Positions 42,613-54,320 of a DNA stretch of 64,000 nucleotides are shown piece after piece. The stretch comes from Lactarius indigo (Eukaryota; Basidiomycota; Agaricomycetes; Russulales; Russulaceae), in NCBI GenBank assembly GCA_025766275.1, contig JAFKAC010000146.1, positions 1 to 64,000 of the forward strand. Reading direction: 5' to 3'. The notes below the pieces were generated by a model. That model did no database searches. It had not been told where the DNA came from and saw nothing but the letters and a program-made list of their open reading frames with translations. The translations under genes were made by a program, and so were the position numbers. Position 1 is the stretch's first letter, and every line of letters begins with the position of its first letter.

Positions 42613-45166
42613 ATGTCTCAATTCACGGTGCGTACTCATGAATCTTGACAAACCGTCCGAACATTCACTCAATCATATAGATACGCGACTTTTTTGATCT
42701 CGAGGCCACTGTAGATAGCGAGGAAGAGGAGGAGTTCGAAGACGAAGAACTCGGTGAGTCAGTAGGATTGGTCCCCTGTCGTGTCTTAATCGTACGTAGA
42801 TCTATTTTTCAATGACGATGTCGAAGAAGCTACATCGGACTGGGGTTCGAGGCTCACCTCTCCCGCGCCAATGGATTTCATCAAACAAACATTGGAGATG
42901 CGAGCTGGTATCGCCCGGAGGTCTACCCACGCAGCCGCGAACTATGATGAGGGTGTCCCAAGACATTATCTCGTACCCCGGGAGCACGATCCTCATCTGT
43001 GGTCAGTTCGTGTAAAGGTACGTGGTCCAGCTGGCCACTTCACGAATTCTCACATCTTCTAGCCAGGACATGAGAGCAACCTCGTAATGCAGATAACTCG
43101 ACGCGCGAGCCTAGGCAATAAGCTGGACATCGTGTCAGTTTTTGCCCGCGCAGGTATCCCAGGGTTCATTTTCCTGGAAGGTAATCTCTCCGACGTCACT
43201 CGCGCTGTGTGTGGTCTCGTTACCGTCTTCACCCGCCTAGCCCCACGCCTGGTCCCCCTGGAGCAGCATGTTGCCCTGCTGTCGCCACGCAACCCGCTGT
43301 CTCGCCCTATCGAAGAAGGCCAATGGGTACGTTGTTTACACGGGCTGTATCGTAACGACCTAGGGTTTGTTTGCGGGCATGACCCAACCCGAGACGCAGA
43401 GACGACCGTCGCCCTTGTCCCCCGGATTCCCGACAAAGTGACAAGGACCACCAAACGGAAGAAAATGGCCCGACCAGGGCCGCGAAGCTGGTCCTCAGAG
43501 CAACTTGAGGCGTCCTGGGGAACGTCAAGAGTTCAAAGGACTTCGTCAGAAGAATATATTTTCGGCCACGACAAATACAGGTCTGGACTCATCGTCAAGA
43601 ACTTCTCGCCCGCCAGTCTCGCCAAAGTCGAAAATGGACCCGACGATCTTCGCCCCTTTCTGAGGGCCACATTTATATGCAGCACTCCTTCCTTCGCTCC
43701 TTGGATCCACCGATTCGCCCAAGACACAATAAAGCCTGGTCAATGGGTTAAGGTGGAGTCTGGGGACCACCGGGGTGCTATAGGAAAACCCTTCGATGTC
43801 AGGGATTCAATAGCATACCTCATACTAAATTCCACGGGTGATGGCCCCGTGCTTCAGATACCGTTGCGCGCCCTCGTGCCGTTTTATGATCGCGGCCACC
43901 ACATCAAAAATCGATGGTCAGAGTCATCTGGAATTGTAGCATCCGTTGATGAGGACCGCAAGGCATTGACCTACATCGAGAGGGACTCGCAACATACCGT
44001 GAGTACAAGTACCTCAACGCGAATTCATTTTGATATTTTGTCAGGTTGCCATACTTACAGACATGGCGGAGCCATACGACCCTCCACTTGACTTCTATCG
44101 TGCCAAAGAGGGATCGTGGGTCAAGTTCAATAGGCGAAAGGGAATGGACCACGCCAAGCGGCGTGGATATATTAGAGCTGTCGAAGACACGCACGCGCTC
44201 GTGATAGACGAGCACTCTCTCGAAGAGGTACGCAGGGGCATGGATTCCAAGGAGAACTAACAAACACGAAGCCCAGTTCGCGATTGAGACGCGCGAGCTG
44301 GAGGTTTGCAGCACCCAAGGCCCCTCGCTACCGAAGAATGACCCGGTCCACCCTTTAATGGGTCAGAGGGTAACGATAATTCGCGGCCCACTCAAAGGCC
44401 TCTACGGCAACATAAGGGAGGTCGGAGCTACTGCCATCACCGTCGAACTCCCGGCCTTGATGGCCTCGTCGCCAATCCAAACCCTCAAGTGGACCGACCT
44501 CATGTTGGTGTATGTATCCATCTAAGCTGCCTGGCAAGATGCATTGCTCACTATTCTCTAGGCCAACGGAGGTGGAGACCGCCAGAACCAATCCCGCCTC
44601 TCGGCCCCGCACACCACCACCTGACCCCAAATTCCAACCCCTCCGGTGTATGACGCCTGAACCTGCTGCGGGTTCGTCTCATGAGAGAACTGGCAAACAA
44701 GGTCAGACATTTTAACAGCCCTTCACACCATACTCACATGTATGAACCGAATCACACAGGACACTGGCTGTTTTCGTTGCAGGTCCAGGACATCATCGAA
44801 AAGAAATGCATTCCGTTTCACATTCGAGGGTCCGGCGATGGTTCGATGAGTGCCCACGATGGGAACCCAGCCAGGACAGTGCCAACACACCAGCGCACCT
44901 TGTCTCCTCAAGAAGGCGAGATTATCGTGAAAACGGTCAAGCGTGCCCGCCAGAAGCAAATCTCGATTCAGCCAAGTTTTCTCGTACCGTGGAAGCCCCT
45001 GGTCGAGCACGAAGTGGTCGTCATCAGTGGGCCCTTATTCGGTATAGCGGGCGTGGTCAAAGGGAGGCAAGAAACTAAATTCACCGTTACATTTACGTTT
45101 GGCAACAACTGTCGTGACTTCATCTTAGAGGAGAAGGACCTCGCCCCACTCGAGCCCCTAAAGTAG
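42613..45166 (+). CDS. SPT5-like protein, NGN plus KOW domains (paralogue B)
   Basis: Exon 1 (MSQFT, donor GTGCGT), exon 2 acidic (DLEATVDSEEEEEFEDEEL), exon 3 to LWSVRVK (donor GTACGT), then GHESNLVMQITRRASLG starting the NGN domain (GIPGFIFLEGNLSDVTRAVC, APRLVPLEQHVALL). KOW-type motifs follow: EEGQWVRCLHGLYRNDLGFV, PGQWVKVESGDHRGAIGKPF, RGHHIKNRWSESSGIVASVD, EGSWVKFNRRKGMDHAKRRG, MGQRVTIIRGPLKGLYGNIR, and the last HEVVVISGPLFGIAGVVKGR, ending at TAG 45164-45166. It matches paralogue A (18632-21207) exon by exon. No C-terminal heptad-like repeats are present. Introns carry clean GT/AG borders, and I see no internal stop in the exons, so it looks intact. Spt5 family membership is well supported. 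Whether it binds RNA polymerase II or Spt4 is unknown. Confidence 0.8.
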
Positions 45167-45194
45167 TAATATTGTTTCCATATATAAAATAGCC

Positions 45195-46890
45195 TGGGGC
45201 AACTCGTGCATGGAGCAGTACGGACCATCAATGTGCTAAGTGAAGGGCGTTCTTGGACCGCTTTCGCCATAGACCAGCACTGAAATCTTTTTATTACCCA
45301 GAACTCCCATGTCGCTGTGATCCAAGTGGAGGTGGGCTGACAATCTTCGACGGCGTCGCTCCCGTATGTGGCAGTGGTATCACAGACTAATTTTTCAAAT
45401 CAGCAATTCCAGACTGGACCATGTACAACCAACGTGATAATACAGTGACTGAAAACGCGTAAATCTATCAACCCAGATACCCCCCTCAGATGATGCCCCG
45501 CGGGGTCTGTGAGCCACCTGGAAAACTGGGAAACGTGAAATTTACCACATTTGAAGTTCAGCACTCACTGCGCCTAACCTGGCAGCGGCGTCACCTGTTT
45601 TGTATGCATGCGCTCCTTCATCCGTCTCCTGTGTAGGCAGTGAAGTGAGTAAATCAAATGTTATATTGCGTCCTTACTGTACATCAAACGGTTTGAGTTT
45701 GATCGACCACCTGGGCAACTGGGATCACCACCCCTTACCACCTCAACTCCTCTCCCCTTTACACCAGGGTGACTGGTTACTGCGCTCCGTGCACCGCCAT
45801 GACGTAGTAGTTTTCTGCGTATCGTAAGTCGTGCTCCGCTGTAGCCACCTGATCTGTTGGAAAGGTGCACCGATCGGCTGCAGTGTGCGTGGCTACTGCA
45901 TAAGATGGCGGGTGTGTCTTGGCGTTTGAGTCGTACTCCTAGCCTGTCTGTTCGGCTCGCGTTATCTCGGCGTGGATGGCGAGGTTTAGAGTACCTGACT
46001 TGGTCACGCAGAGTCGTCGGCTGTAACTCGTGTAGGCGAAGTTATTGCCAGTCATGCAGAATCTGAATGCTCTGTGGAGATGGAGTGATGGAAGGGAAGT
46101 GGGTGAAAGAGAAGTGACCGTGCCATGGGCTGCACTGGTCAAAAGAAGTCCAGGAGCTGATGGAACTCCCACCCAGTCGCAGCCCGTTTAATTAGAATGG
46201 GTATTTTAATTTGAAGTAAAGATGGACGTACCATGCGAAAATGGTGGCTATGGGATACATTGGAACACATACCGCCACTGCACTTCCTTTCTTTTTTTTG
46301 GATACACCGTACCTCATTCCCAAAGATTGGAGACCTTTCTGCAACGACAGGGGTGTGCGCACATTCATCTTTACTCCCCCCCCTTCGCTTCACAGCCAGC
46401 CTCTGTCGCCCCACTTTGGCTATCACTCATGTTGTCAATTTTGTGCCTCACTATCTCCACCTACTTGCCGCTGCTTGTTACGAGCTTCCCCCTTGGTACT
46501 CGTTGGTGTTTTTTTTTCTTTGATCCAACTGGTCTTTGTTGTATAACTCACCTGGTTTCTCGCGATAGACAAGCCTCCGCCTCTAACTATTCCTGAACCG
46601 TCTGCCATTCCTTCCCTCTTTGGCCCCTGTAGTTGACCATCCCTGTCCAAATTCCTGGCTTAGCTGTACCTTGAGCATGGGGTATGGATGGTAGGGCGCG
46701 GAGGGAGCTTGCGGCATCAGCAATTTGACAAAAAAATTTCCGTTGTTTTGTTCGTTTTTGTCGTTTTCAGACGTTTTCCCAGTTTCTGGAAACTTGAAAC
46801 CCAGACACCCAGAAACCTACTCACTCGGCCTAAATATTCATATGGGGAGTCCTGAACATCGCTAACTACCTTAGAAACTTGAATAGAAAC
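45195..46890. other. No convincing gene
   Basis: Three overlapping plus-strand frames at 46222-46596 are pyrimidine-rich and motif-free. Runs such as CTTTTTTTTGG and CCCCCCC suggest noncoding or old repeat DNA. Confidence 0.4.
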
Positions 46891-46904
46891 TACTAATCCT
46901 TACC

Positions 46905-49450
46905 AATAAACTCATGTGCGTGGTGATCGACATAATGGTTAACAAAAAATGAGTGGTAAGTGTCCAAAGCGTGGTAGTAATGAAAGTTCTCCGGTACCTG
47001 TGAGTTGCCATAAACAGGCAGGAGGTGTGCTGCTCAAGCAATAGAATCAACATGAATGACTTCAAGAGTGGGCTGGCCACGGCGATCGAGCTCTTGCTTC
47101 ACGACCCACATCCCTGTGTCAGGGTCACGTTCATCAGTATGGATGAACCAATTGATTAACTAACGCGCATGAGAAATTCTTTCGCCTGTACTCGAATAAG
47201 AAGAAGAGCAAAACCCGCCCAATTTCCATGGCCTCCATACTGGCCTGAGAATCATCGATGACAACAAAAACGGTGTCGCGACGAGGGTGGCCAAAGAAGT
47301 AGGGAGTCAATCGGATTCGCTCACGCCGCAGGCCACCTGATCCAGAAAGGTCACTAGGTGCATAGAACGCGGCGATGGCCGAGTGATGGACCTTGATCGC
47401 ACCCTCAAAGGCAGGGCATTCCTCAATTCTTGACGGAGCAATCTGTTCGTCTGGGTGGGAGAACTTGTAGAGGAACTGGGTGAAGACCAGTGGAAAATTG
47501 GGCTGCTGGATGTACGTCGCAAGAGCATAGAGCTGAGATGGGTAACCACACTCTGAGAGTTTAATGTGTGAATGATGGGGCCGCTCTAAGACGATGTATA
47601 CGCACGAATTCTGGATGCGAGCTGAACATCAAAGTCGGACGCGTTCTGGGATTTACCCGGAACAACTCCCTCATCTTCGTCTTCAAGTTCCTCCGAATCT
47701 ATTGGCACATTAGTTGCATTGTTTGTACCGAGCTCAGATGGGAATGCAAGTCCCCGCAGCACCCCACTGTCCTCAAGGTGCTGACGTAGTATTGCCATCT
47801 TGTCCATGCATGAGTTGGTCTTGAGCATCTGAGCAAGAGCGTGATATCGATTGGATCGTTGCCAAGGTTCTTTGACTACTCGAATGTGCTTTGATTCCGT
47901 AATCGATGAACAGAGTCCTTTAGGGGAGCCAAAGAGGTGTATGGCACGGTGAAAATGCTTCAAAGCATGCTGGCATGGAAGAGAAAGGCTTGTACGAACC
48001 CCAACCTCAATGAAGACGGTGCGCAGTTGATGAAGCGTCTCAACAGAGTCTTGAAGGTGTTCAAGGAATGTTGAGTTAATGGCATTTCGGCAGGCTATGT
48101 AACATGCATCCATGAACGCTGCAATGCAGCGGACCATCGCAGATGGGACGTAGCCAGCAATTGCGGCAAGAAAAACCTTAAACAGTATGGTTAGTATGAC
48201 TGATCTGAGTCCAATATAATATCACAGCGTGCACGTACCTTCATCAACGCTTTTGAGTTATCGCCTGTCCACTGCTGGTAATCACGCCCGTCTTTGAACC
48301 GGCGAAGACCAGGGAACGGGGGGACGGCCGAGATCCTATTGTCAGATGATTTATGAGCTGTGAAGTAAGGAAGAAAAGACGTACCGGTGATCAACGTCTT
48401 CGATGATTTCCAACGCTACCTTCTCTCTATGTGCCAGGTGCAGATACTCTACCACCCATTCGACGACGTGGTCCTTGAATACCCCTTTGATCAGCTGGTG
48501 GAGGAGATCCGGTGCGAGCAGTTCATGGATGTCGGCGCGTGGAAGTGAATACGTGAATGGCTGCCAGGTGCGTTATCAGACCGCAGTGTCGGAGCGAAGA
48601 CATAATACGCACCACAATGTTGTGCCGAAGACCAAAATCGTCCCAGAGGACAGTCGGGTCAAACATCTTGATAAGGAGGTCAGTTTTTGTGTGTGCATCA
48701 GGAAAATAAAATGTTACTAGGAGCACTAGCCGTGACTAGTGCTGACTAGTGATACCCAAATATGGTAGGAGCTAGTTCCCCTAGTCACGGCTAGTCAAAT
48801 TTTGTTTTGCTGATGTGGGCGTTGATGACTCCCTGAGCCGTCAAGGTCAGCTGGCAATGCATCACATCTTACATAAGAAAGGGTCAGTGACGCTTGTAAA
48901 GAGATCCCCGCACTTACTTTGGACACTATTTAGATACAGTACCGGCAAGCCAGACTTGTTCAGGATAGTCTGCGATGTATGGCCCAAGACCAAAAATCAC
49001 GCGGCAAAAGTGCCCATCAGGGCATTTCATGACTTTTGGCTCCATCATATAGGGCTTGAGCGGTGCGAAGACCAATTCGAGACAGCTGTGGTAAAGTTGC
49101 CAACAAAACATCTGAAACGATGTTTTTGTTCGCTGGCGTTTGCTTGCTTGAAAGAGTCCACCCCTCAACAACAAAGACAGGGGCACGGATAAATGAAACG
49201 TACTCATTGGGATTGGAAGGAAGGCGAAAGGCGCTACACCACTTCCATGCCCACGCCGGGCGGTATTGGTGATGTTGCCAAGCGACGTATACACAGGGTG
49301 ATACTCTTGATGCCCAGTTGCAACTGATACCGTGGTCTTGTCCAGCCAATGATCCGGCATGACTTCCATAACTGATGGGCCAACTGACGGTGAGAGTCTT
49401 TCATATGTCATGGGCCAGCCAACGTCGGCCGACAGCAAAGAATCTCCCAA
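46905..49450 (-). pseudogene. Plavaka-type transposase, N-terminally truncated
   Basis: Plavaka elements are basidiomycete DNA transposons related to the CACTA group. Minus-strand blocks in the expected order: DKTTVSVATGHQEYHPVYTS with LGNITNTARRGHGSGV and CPDGHFCRVIFGLGPYIADY (49450-48926); RADIHELLAPDLLHQLIKGV (48560-48400); PPFPGLRRFKDGRDYQQWTG (48394-48191); SLPCQHALKHFHRAIHLFGS with PKGLCSSITESKHIRVVKEP (48137-47586); and a C-terminal part with KVHHSAIAAFYAPSD and RRERIRLTPYFFGHPRRDTV, ending near HAHEFI (about 46910). The usual N-terminal half (several hundred residues) is absent. An in-frame TGA interrupts the C-terminal block at 47034-47036, where relatives have an arginine after SIA. 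Exons are separated by short introns, one carrying a small hairpin at 48726-48794. Probably inactive. Confidence 0.8.
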
Positions 49451-49604
49451 GACTCATGGGTCAACCAACGTCGGCTCGGATGGACAAAATGTATAAATAC
49501 CTCCGAGTGAGATGACCGAACGCAAACCAAGGGTGTATTGTCAGGAGAATCACATTAGACACTTTCAAAGATATGGGATATATGGCATCAAGGACCATCA
49601 TTCT

Positions 49605-50250
49605 TGGACAGATGATCGTGATTATTGTCCGAGAGTATATCTCGGACGGACAGCTAAGAAGTACGTCCGAGAACATATCTCGGACAGATGGCTAATATCA
49701 CCGTCCGAGAACATATCTTGGATGGATGGCTAAGATCTACATCCAAGAACGTATCTCAGATGGATGCTTAAGATCTACGTCCGAGAACGTATCTCGGATG
49801 GACGGTTAAGATCTACGTCCGAGATAGTATCTCAGACGGATGGCTAAGATCTACATCCGAGATAGTATCTCGGACGGACGGTTAAGATCTACGTCCGAGA
49901 ACGTATCTCGGATGGATGGTTAAGATCTACGTCTGAGAACATATCTCGGATGGTTGGTGAAGAACTACGTCCAACAATATATCTCAGACAGATGATTGAG
50001 AACTTCGTCCGAGGTATACTCTTGGACAGATAATCAAGGATATTGTCCAAGATATATTCTTGGACAGATGATCAAGAGCATTGTCTGAGATGTATTCTTG
50101 GACAGATGATCATGAACATTGTCCAAGAATATATCTCGGACAGATGCTTAGGCACATTGTCCGAGAATGTATCTCGGACAGATGATCAAGAACATTGTCC
50201 GAGAATATATCTCGGACACATTATTGTGTATACAGATCAATAATAGGTCT
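49605..50250 (+). repeat. Dyad-containing minisatellite, about 39-bp period
   Basis: About 16 imperfect units, each built around an inverted pair GTCCGAGA-(4-6 nt)-TCTCGGAC separated by GGATGGTTAAGATCTAC or CAGATGATCAAGAACATT-type spacers. The two spacer types form two blocks (to about 49960 and after about 50000). Each unit can fold into a hairpin. Short frames across it repeat about every 13 residues but have no coding support. The array stops at the copia LTR (50286). Confidence 0.85.
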
Positions 50251-50285
50251 TGATCATGCCCACCGACAATATATCTCAGGCAGAT

Positions 50286-50626
50286 TGTTGGAGTTGCAGC
50301 CACACACGACGTGTAAGCGTCGGAGACGTTTGGGCTGGCTGGACCGGCAACACAATATTCTCTAAGTCGAGCTCAGTTGCTCGACCGCAGTCTCGATTTT
50401 CTACTGCCTGAAATTTATTTTCACTCTACATAAATACTTCGTAGTCCTGGAGTACATACCTCAGCCATTTCTCCCAAAACGCTGAGGTTAGTAGTTCACT
50501 TTACTTCTCGTATTTTTACTTTACTTACTGTGTATTAGTCGCGCTTCCCGCGCTCCTACAGGTACATACACAATCCTATTAGCCGTTTCTCCCAAAACGC
50601 TGAGCCGCGCTTCCCGCGCTCCTACA
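50286..50626 (+). repeat. 5' LTR of a Ty1/copia element
   Basis: It runs TGTTGGAGTTGCAGCC ... GCGCTCCTACA and precedes the copia gag ORF by 64 bp. The 3' part contains a duplicated block (CGTTTCTCCCAAAACGCTGAG and CGCGCTTCCCGCGCTCCTAC appear twice, about 65 bp apart), so the exact end could be 50560 or 50626. The matching 3' LTR is not in the window. Confidence 0.65.
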
Positions 50627-50690
50627 GATTATGAGACCTGTGTGCTTCTAAAAGCCCAGAACATACAATTGCCCAAACACCATCTGAAAA

Positions 50691-51836
50691 ATGCCTACAA
50701 CGCCCGCTAATCCAGCCCCGCCGCAAGGTGGTAATCCCCCCTCTGCTGGGGGTGCGAATCCTAGCGGATCTTCTGGGAACGCTCCCACTCCAAAGGGACA
50801 CCCCCGGATGTATGACGTTTCCTTCCTTGATGATGACGGTAGCAATTTCGCATTCTGGCGCTTCCGTGTGCAAACGATCTTGAAGCTTCGTGGACTGTGG
50901 GGAGTCGTTGATGGTTCTGAAAAGAAACCTGACCCCGCTGTTGATGCCACGGCCCATGCCGACTGGATCTCCAAGGACCAAGAAGCCCACGCGCAGATCA
51001 CCCTTACACTCAAAGACGAGCCCTTAAACACAGTTCTATTTGCAAACACAGCTAAAGACTGTTGGGACAACCTGTCAGCACGCTATGAAGGGAAAGGAGA
51101 GCAAAAAATCGTCTACCTTATCGACGAGGTGTTCCGCAACACCCTCTCCGAAACTGAGCCTATGGAGCCCCAGATCAACTCCATGATCCGTGCAGCCAAC
51201 ACCATCTCAAACCTTGGTCTCATGCTCCAGGAAAAGCTCCTCGCGTTTGCCATCATATCCTCACTCCCATCCTCCCTTTCCACCCTAAAAACTATCCTCT
51301 CCACTACCAAGTCCTCCGACCTCATGACTGAGTATGTCAAGTCCCAAGTCATCCTTGACGAACAGCGCCGTGTGCGCGAGTCAGGTGGTGGTGCCACTGC
51401 GTATTTCGCGAAGGCTGCAAAAGGGGGAAAGAGAAAGGAGGGAAATAAGCCGGATAAGCAGAAGAAGAAATGCACTCACTGCAAATTCCGCGGACACGAT
51501 GTGAGCGAATGCCGGAAGCTCAAGAAGGAGCAGGAGGAAGGGAAAGCGAAGGGAAATGGAGACTCCTCCACCAAGCCGAAAGCCACAGACGCATCGGCCA
51601 AAATCGCTGTCGCCGAAGAGCCTATGTCGGACTCTGACACTGTCCGCCTGTTCAAGGTATCCCAAGGCCCACCCGCTCATGGGGATTTGCAACGTCAGTG
51701 GATAGTTGACTCCGGTGCATCACGCACCATGTGCTCCAACCGCGAGTGGTTCACCCACTTCACGACCCTCACATCCCCCATCAACATCATCCTGGGTGAT
51801 AACAGCACCATCCAAGGTACTGGCCTTGGCCGCATC
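50691..51836 (+). CDS. Copia Gag and start of protease (5' part of polyprotein)
   Basis: MPTTPANPAPPQGG opens a Pro/Gly-rich leader. The Gag core follows (YDVSFLDDDGSNFAFWRFRV, KDCWDNLSARYEGKGEQKIV), then a CCHC zinc knuckle CTHCKFRGHDVSEC (C-x2-C-x4-H-x4-C) and the aspartic-protease signature WIVDSGASRTMC. This is the usual order for Ty1/copia. The frame runs uninterrupted until the insertion of the gypsy element after RIPV; continuation is at 60420. No stop or frameshift is visible in this part. Confidence 0.9.
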
Positions 51837-51841
51837 CCCGT

Positions 51842-52419
51842 TGTTACGCCCTAGCAGGGGCGTGGGTTCTGAAGGTTTCTAATCACACAAGTATCAAGCG
51901 AAGACCTCTGTTGTCTTATTGCTATGAAATACAAGTGGCGAAAATGTGGCACAAGGTGCAGCACTACTCTGTAAGGTAGGACTCCTCGTCCGAAGTGTCT
52001 GACACTTCTCTACACTTGATCTTGCTAGTGCACAGAGTATAACAGGTGTGACGCGTTGATATAGTTCAACTGCAAAGACTTCGAAGTGTCCTGGTTAGGG
52101 ACTGAGATAGGGGATGCACAAGAAGAGGAGAATAAGGCGAGGTCACACCAAAGTACGGAGGCGAGGTTGCTAGATTGCAAACGAAGCCAAGTCTGGCTTC
52201 CTACGGTCTATGGTACAGGTTTATATAGGACAGGGTTCCAAACAACATGAACACAAGTCCACACAATATCAAAGAGACTAAACGGAGTAAACAGGAGTTC
52301 GGATCAAAGAAACAGCGCCACTAGTAACAGTAGCTCCTTTGGTAACAAGGTATGGTACAGAAGGGGAAGGCAGGGTGGGGACATACTGTGGTTTAAGTCC
52401 GAAGCGTCGGATCATAACA
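51842..52419 (-). repeat. 3' LTR of the chromovirus
   Basis: In the direction of transcription it begins TGTTATGATCCGACGC and ends GCTAGGGCGTAACA. A purine-rich tract (AGAGAGGGGC) lies immediately upstream, next to the end of the pol frame at 52446, as expected of the polypurine primer. Confidence 0.92.
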
Positions 52420-52445
52420 TGAGCCCCTCTCTAAGTCAACTCTCC

Positions 52446-54315
52446 CTAGAGTGCTTCGAAGTCCATCAGGTCATAGACATCGTTGTCTACGTCGTTGGAG
52501 GGGGTGCTTTCGCGAGGGAGGGGGCAGCGATGTTGGCGAAGGAAGTTGAAGGGACCATGGGCCCCACACTTGCGACAATTTTCATACTTGGGGCACTTGA
52601 TTTCTTCGTGGCTGTTGCTGGTAAAACACTTGCCACACCACTGAGTGCGTTCTTCTGGGGCTGGCCAGAGGCACTGATAGGGGAAGTGGTCAGTGCTAGA
52701 ACACCTCCAGCAGAACTTCTGTTTTTGAGGGCAGGCGAAGGAGAGGTGGTCTTCAGACTGGCACCTGTAACAAAGTCGAATGGTGCCAGTCTCCTTCTTG
52801 TTGGCTCTGCGCTTGCGTCTCTTCTTCCTTTCTGCAGAGGGGCTAGGTCCTTCTGGTTCGTCGTGGAGTCGTGGCATGGAGTGGTGGCGAGGTGGAGCAG
52901 GGGCAGAAATGGGGTGGACTTCAAAGGGGTGAGTTTCTTCTTCCGGAGGAGGGGGGTGTAGTGTGAGCCATCGGTCTGCAATCCGGACATAGGCCTTGTG
53001 TTCTTGCAGCCTTCTTCGGGTGCTAGTTAGCTGCATGTCCATGTTGAGGAGGTGCCTTTTGAGGGGCTCCATTGTCTTGTACAGGCCTTCAATCTCCTTT
53101 CGGAGGGCCTTCTGGTTTCGCAAGAGTCGGCGAGTCCTGGAGATTTCTGCTGTGAGGCGGTCATCTTTCAGGTCTTCTAGGACTTCGTCGACTTGTCTGG
53201 CTGTGGGGGAAGCTTCATCCAAGTTCTGCATCTGAGCTGGGGTGATGGGGGGAGCTGGGTTGTGGGGATCGTCGTTTCTGGGAAGGAGGAAAAGGGGGAG
53301 GCCATAGTGAGGGAGGTTTTTGCCCATGGTGCCGATGACATCTTCTTTGTTTTCACTGATCTTGATCCACTTGGCATCCTTTCGGATGTACGAGGTTGGA
53401 TCAGCGTTGTCAGGGATGAGGAAGTGGACATAGCGGCTGCTCCAGGGGTCATTCAAGAAGAAGGGGTAGCCAGGGTCGTCGTCTTCTTCAGCAGTGATGT
53501 GCATTCTTTCATAGTTAATGGGGAGTGCGTCCATGATTGGGTCGTTGATTATTTCGCTGAGCCGAGCCATGGTCACTCTAGGATCAGGGGGGGAGGTGGT
53601 AGGTCGGTATATCTCAGGAGTAGGGGGAGCTGTGTGTCCAGGAGGGGGAACACGAAGGGCTATTCCTCCTCCTTCTGTTTCTATGACGCTGGGCATGGTG
53701 GGATCGATGGGTTGTGGTTCCTGGATGAGTGAAGGCAAGGAAGGGGGTCGTGCTGGGAAGGGAGAATAGCCAGAGGAGGGTGTGACAGAGGGTGTTTCGT
53801 CAAAGGAGCCTCTTTCCATGGCACGAGCAACAAGACGTTCTACAGAGGAGGAGCGAGAGGGCATGGTGAGGAAGCTAGTGGGGAAGGTGGTTACTGTTCG
53901 TACTGTTACTTCCTTTCGTTTTAACCATTGCTTTGCTCCTTCGCTTCTGGGGTTGCTTTCAAAGTGTTCCTGAATAAGTTCTGGGGCGTTGAGGTTCTTT
54001 TCTGGTTCCCAACTGTTGTGTGCATCGGAGTATCCCTTCCACTTGATTAGGAACTGTAACTGGTTCCTGTGGCGTCTTGTTTCTAGTATTTTCTCGACTT
54101 CCCACTCCTGTTCTCCATCTACTAGATCTGGGGGTGGTTCCGTAAAGTTCTTTCCATGTATGGAGGTTTCTTTGTATGGCATCAGGAGTGACGCATGGAA
54201 TACTGGGTGGATCCGCCACTGATGGGGAAGTTTCAGGGCATATGTGGTGGCGGAGATCTTCTTTGTGACCCTGAAGGGTCCATATCTTTTTGGGGCTAAC
54301 TTGAAACTAGGGTGC
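52446..54315 (-). CDS. Chromovirus pol C-terminus: GPY/F, chromodomain, four Cys/His clusters
   Basis: Continuation of the integrase ORF beyond the solo LTR. HPSFKLAPKRYGPFRV through HPVFHASLL is the GPY/F module. EWEVEKILETRRHRNQLQFL and WKGYSDAHNSWEPEKNL form a chromodomain, which in chromoviruses steers integration to marked chromatin. Instead of ending there, the frame goes on for about 400 residues: a Ser/Pro-rich linker; a helical coiled-coil-like part (KALRKEIEGLYKTMEPLKRH); a basic run ERKKRRKRRANKK; and the clusters CYRCQSEDHLSFAC, CWRCSSTDHFPYQC, CGKCFTSNSHEEIKC and CRKCGAHGPFNFLRQHRC (52772-52524). It stops at 52446, next to the LTR. Gag already has its own knuckle, so the extra clusters are additional. 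I do not know of a characterised role for such a tail. Confidence 0.85.
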
Positions 54316-54320
54316 GTTGT

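Noticed and set aside
46222..46596. Three overlapping plus-strand ORFs
   Set aside because: All three frames are open because the DNA is pyrimidine-rich. None has recognisable content.
49512..50243. Repeat-encoded protein with a 13-residue period
   Set aside because: The open frames simply follow the 39-bp period and shift frame between blocks. There is no start context, codon conservation or partner exon.
49605..50250. CRISPR-like array
   Set aside because: Units are imperfect tandem copies without unique spacers, in a eukaryotic transposon-rich context. It is a minisatellite.
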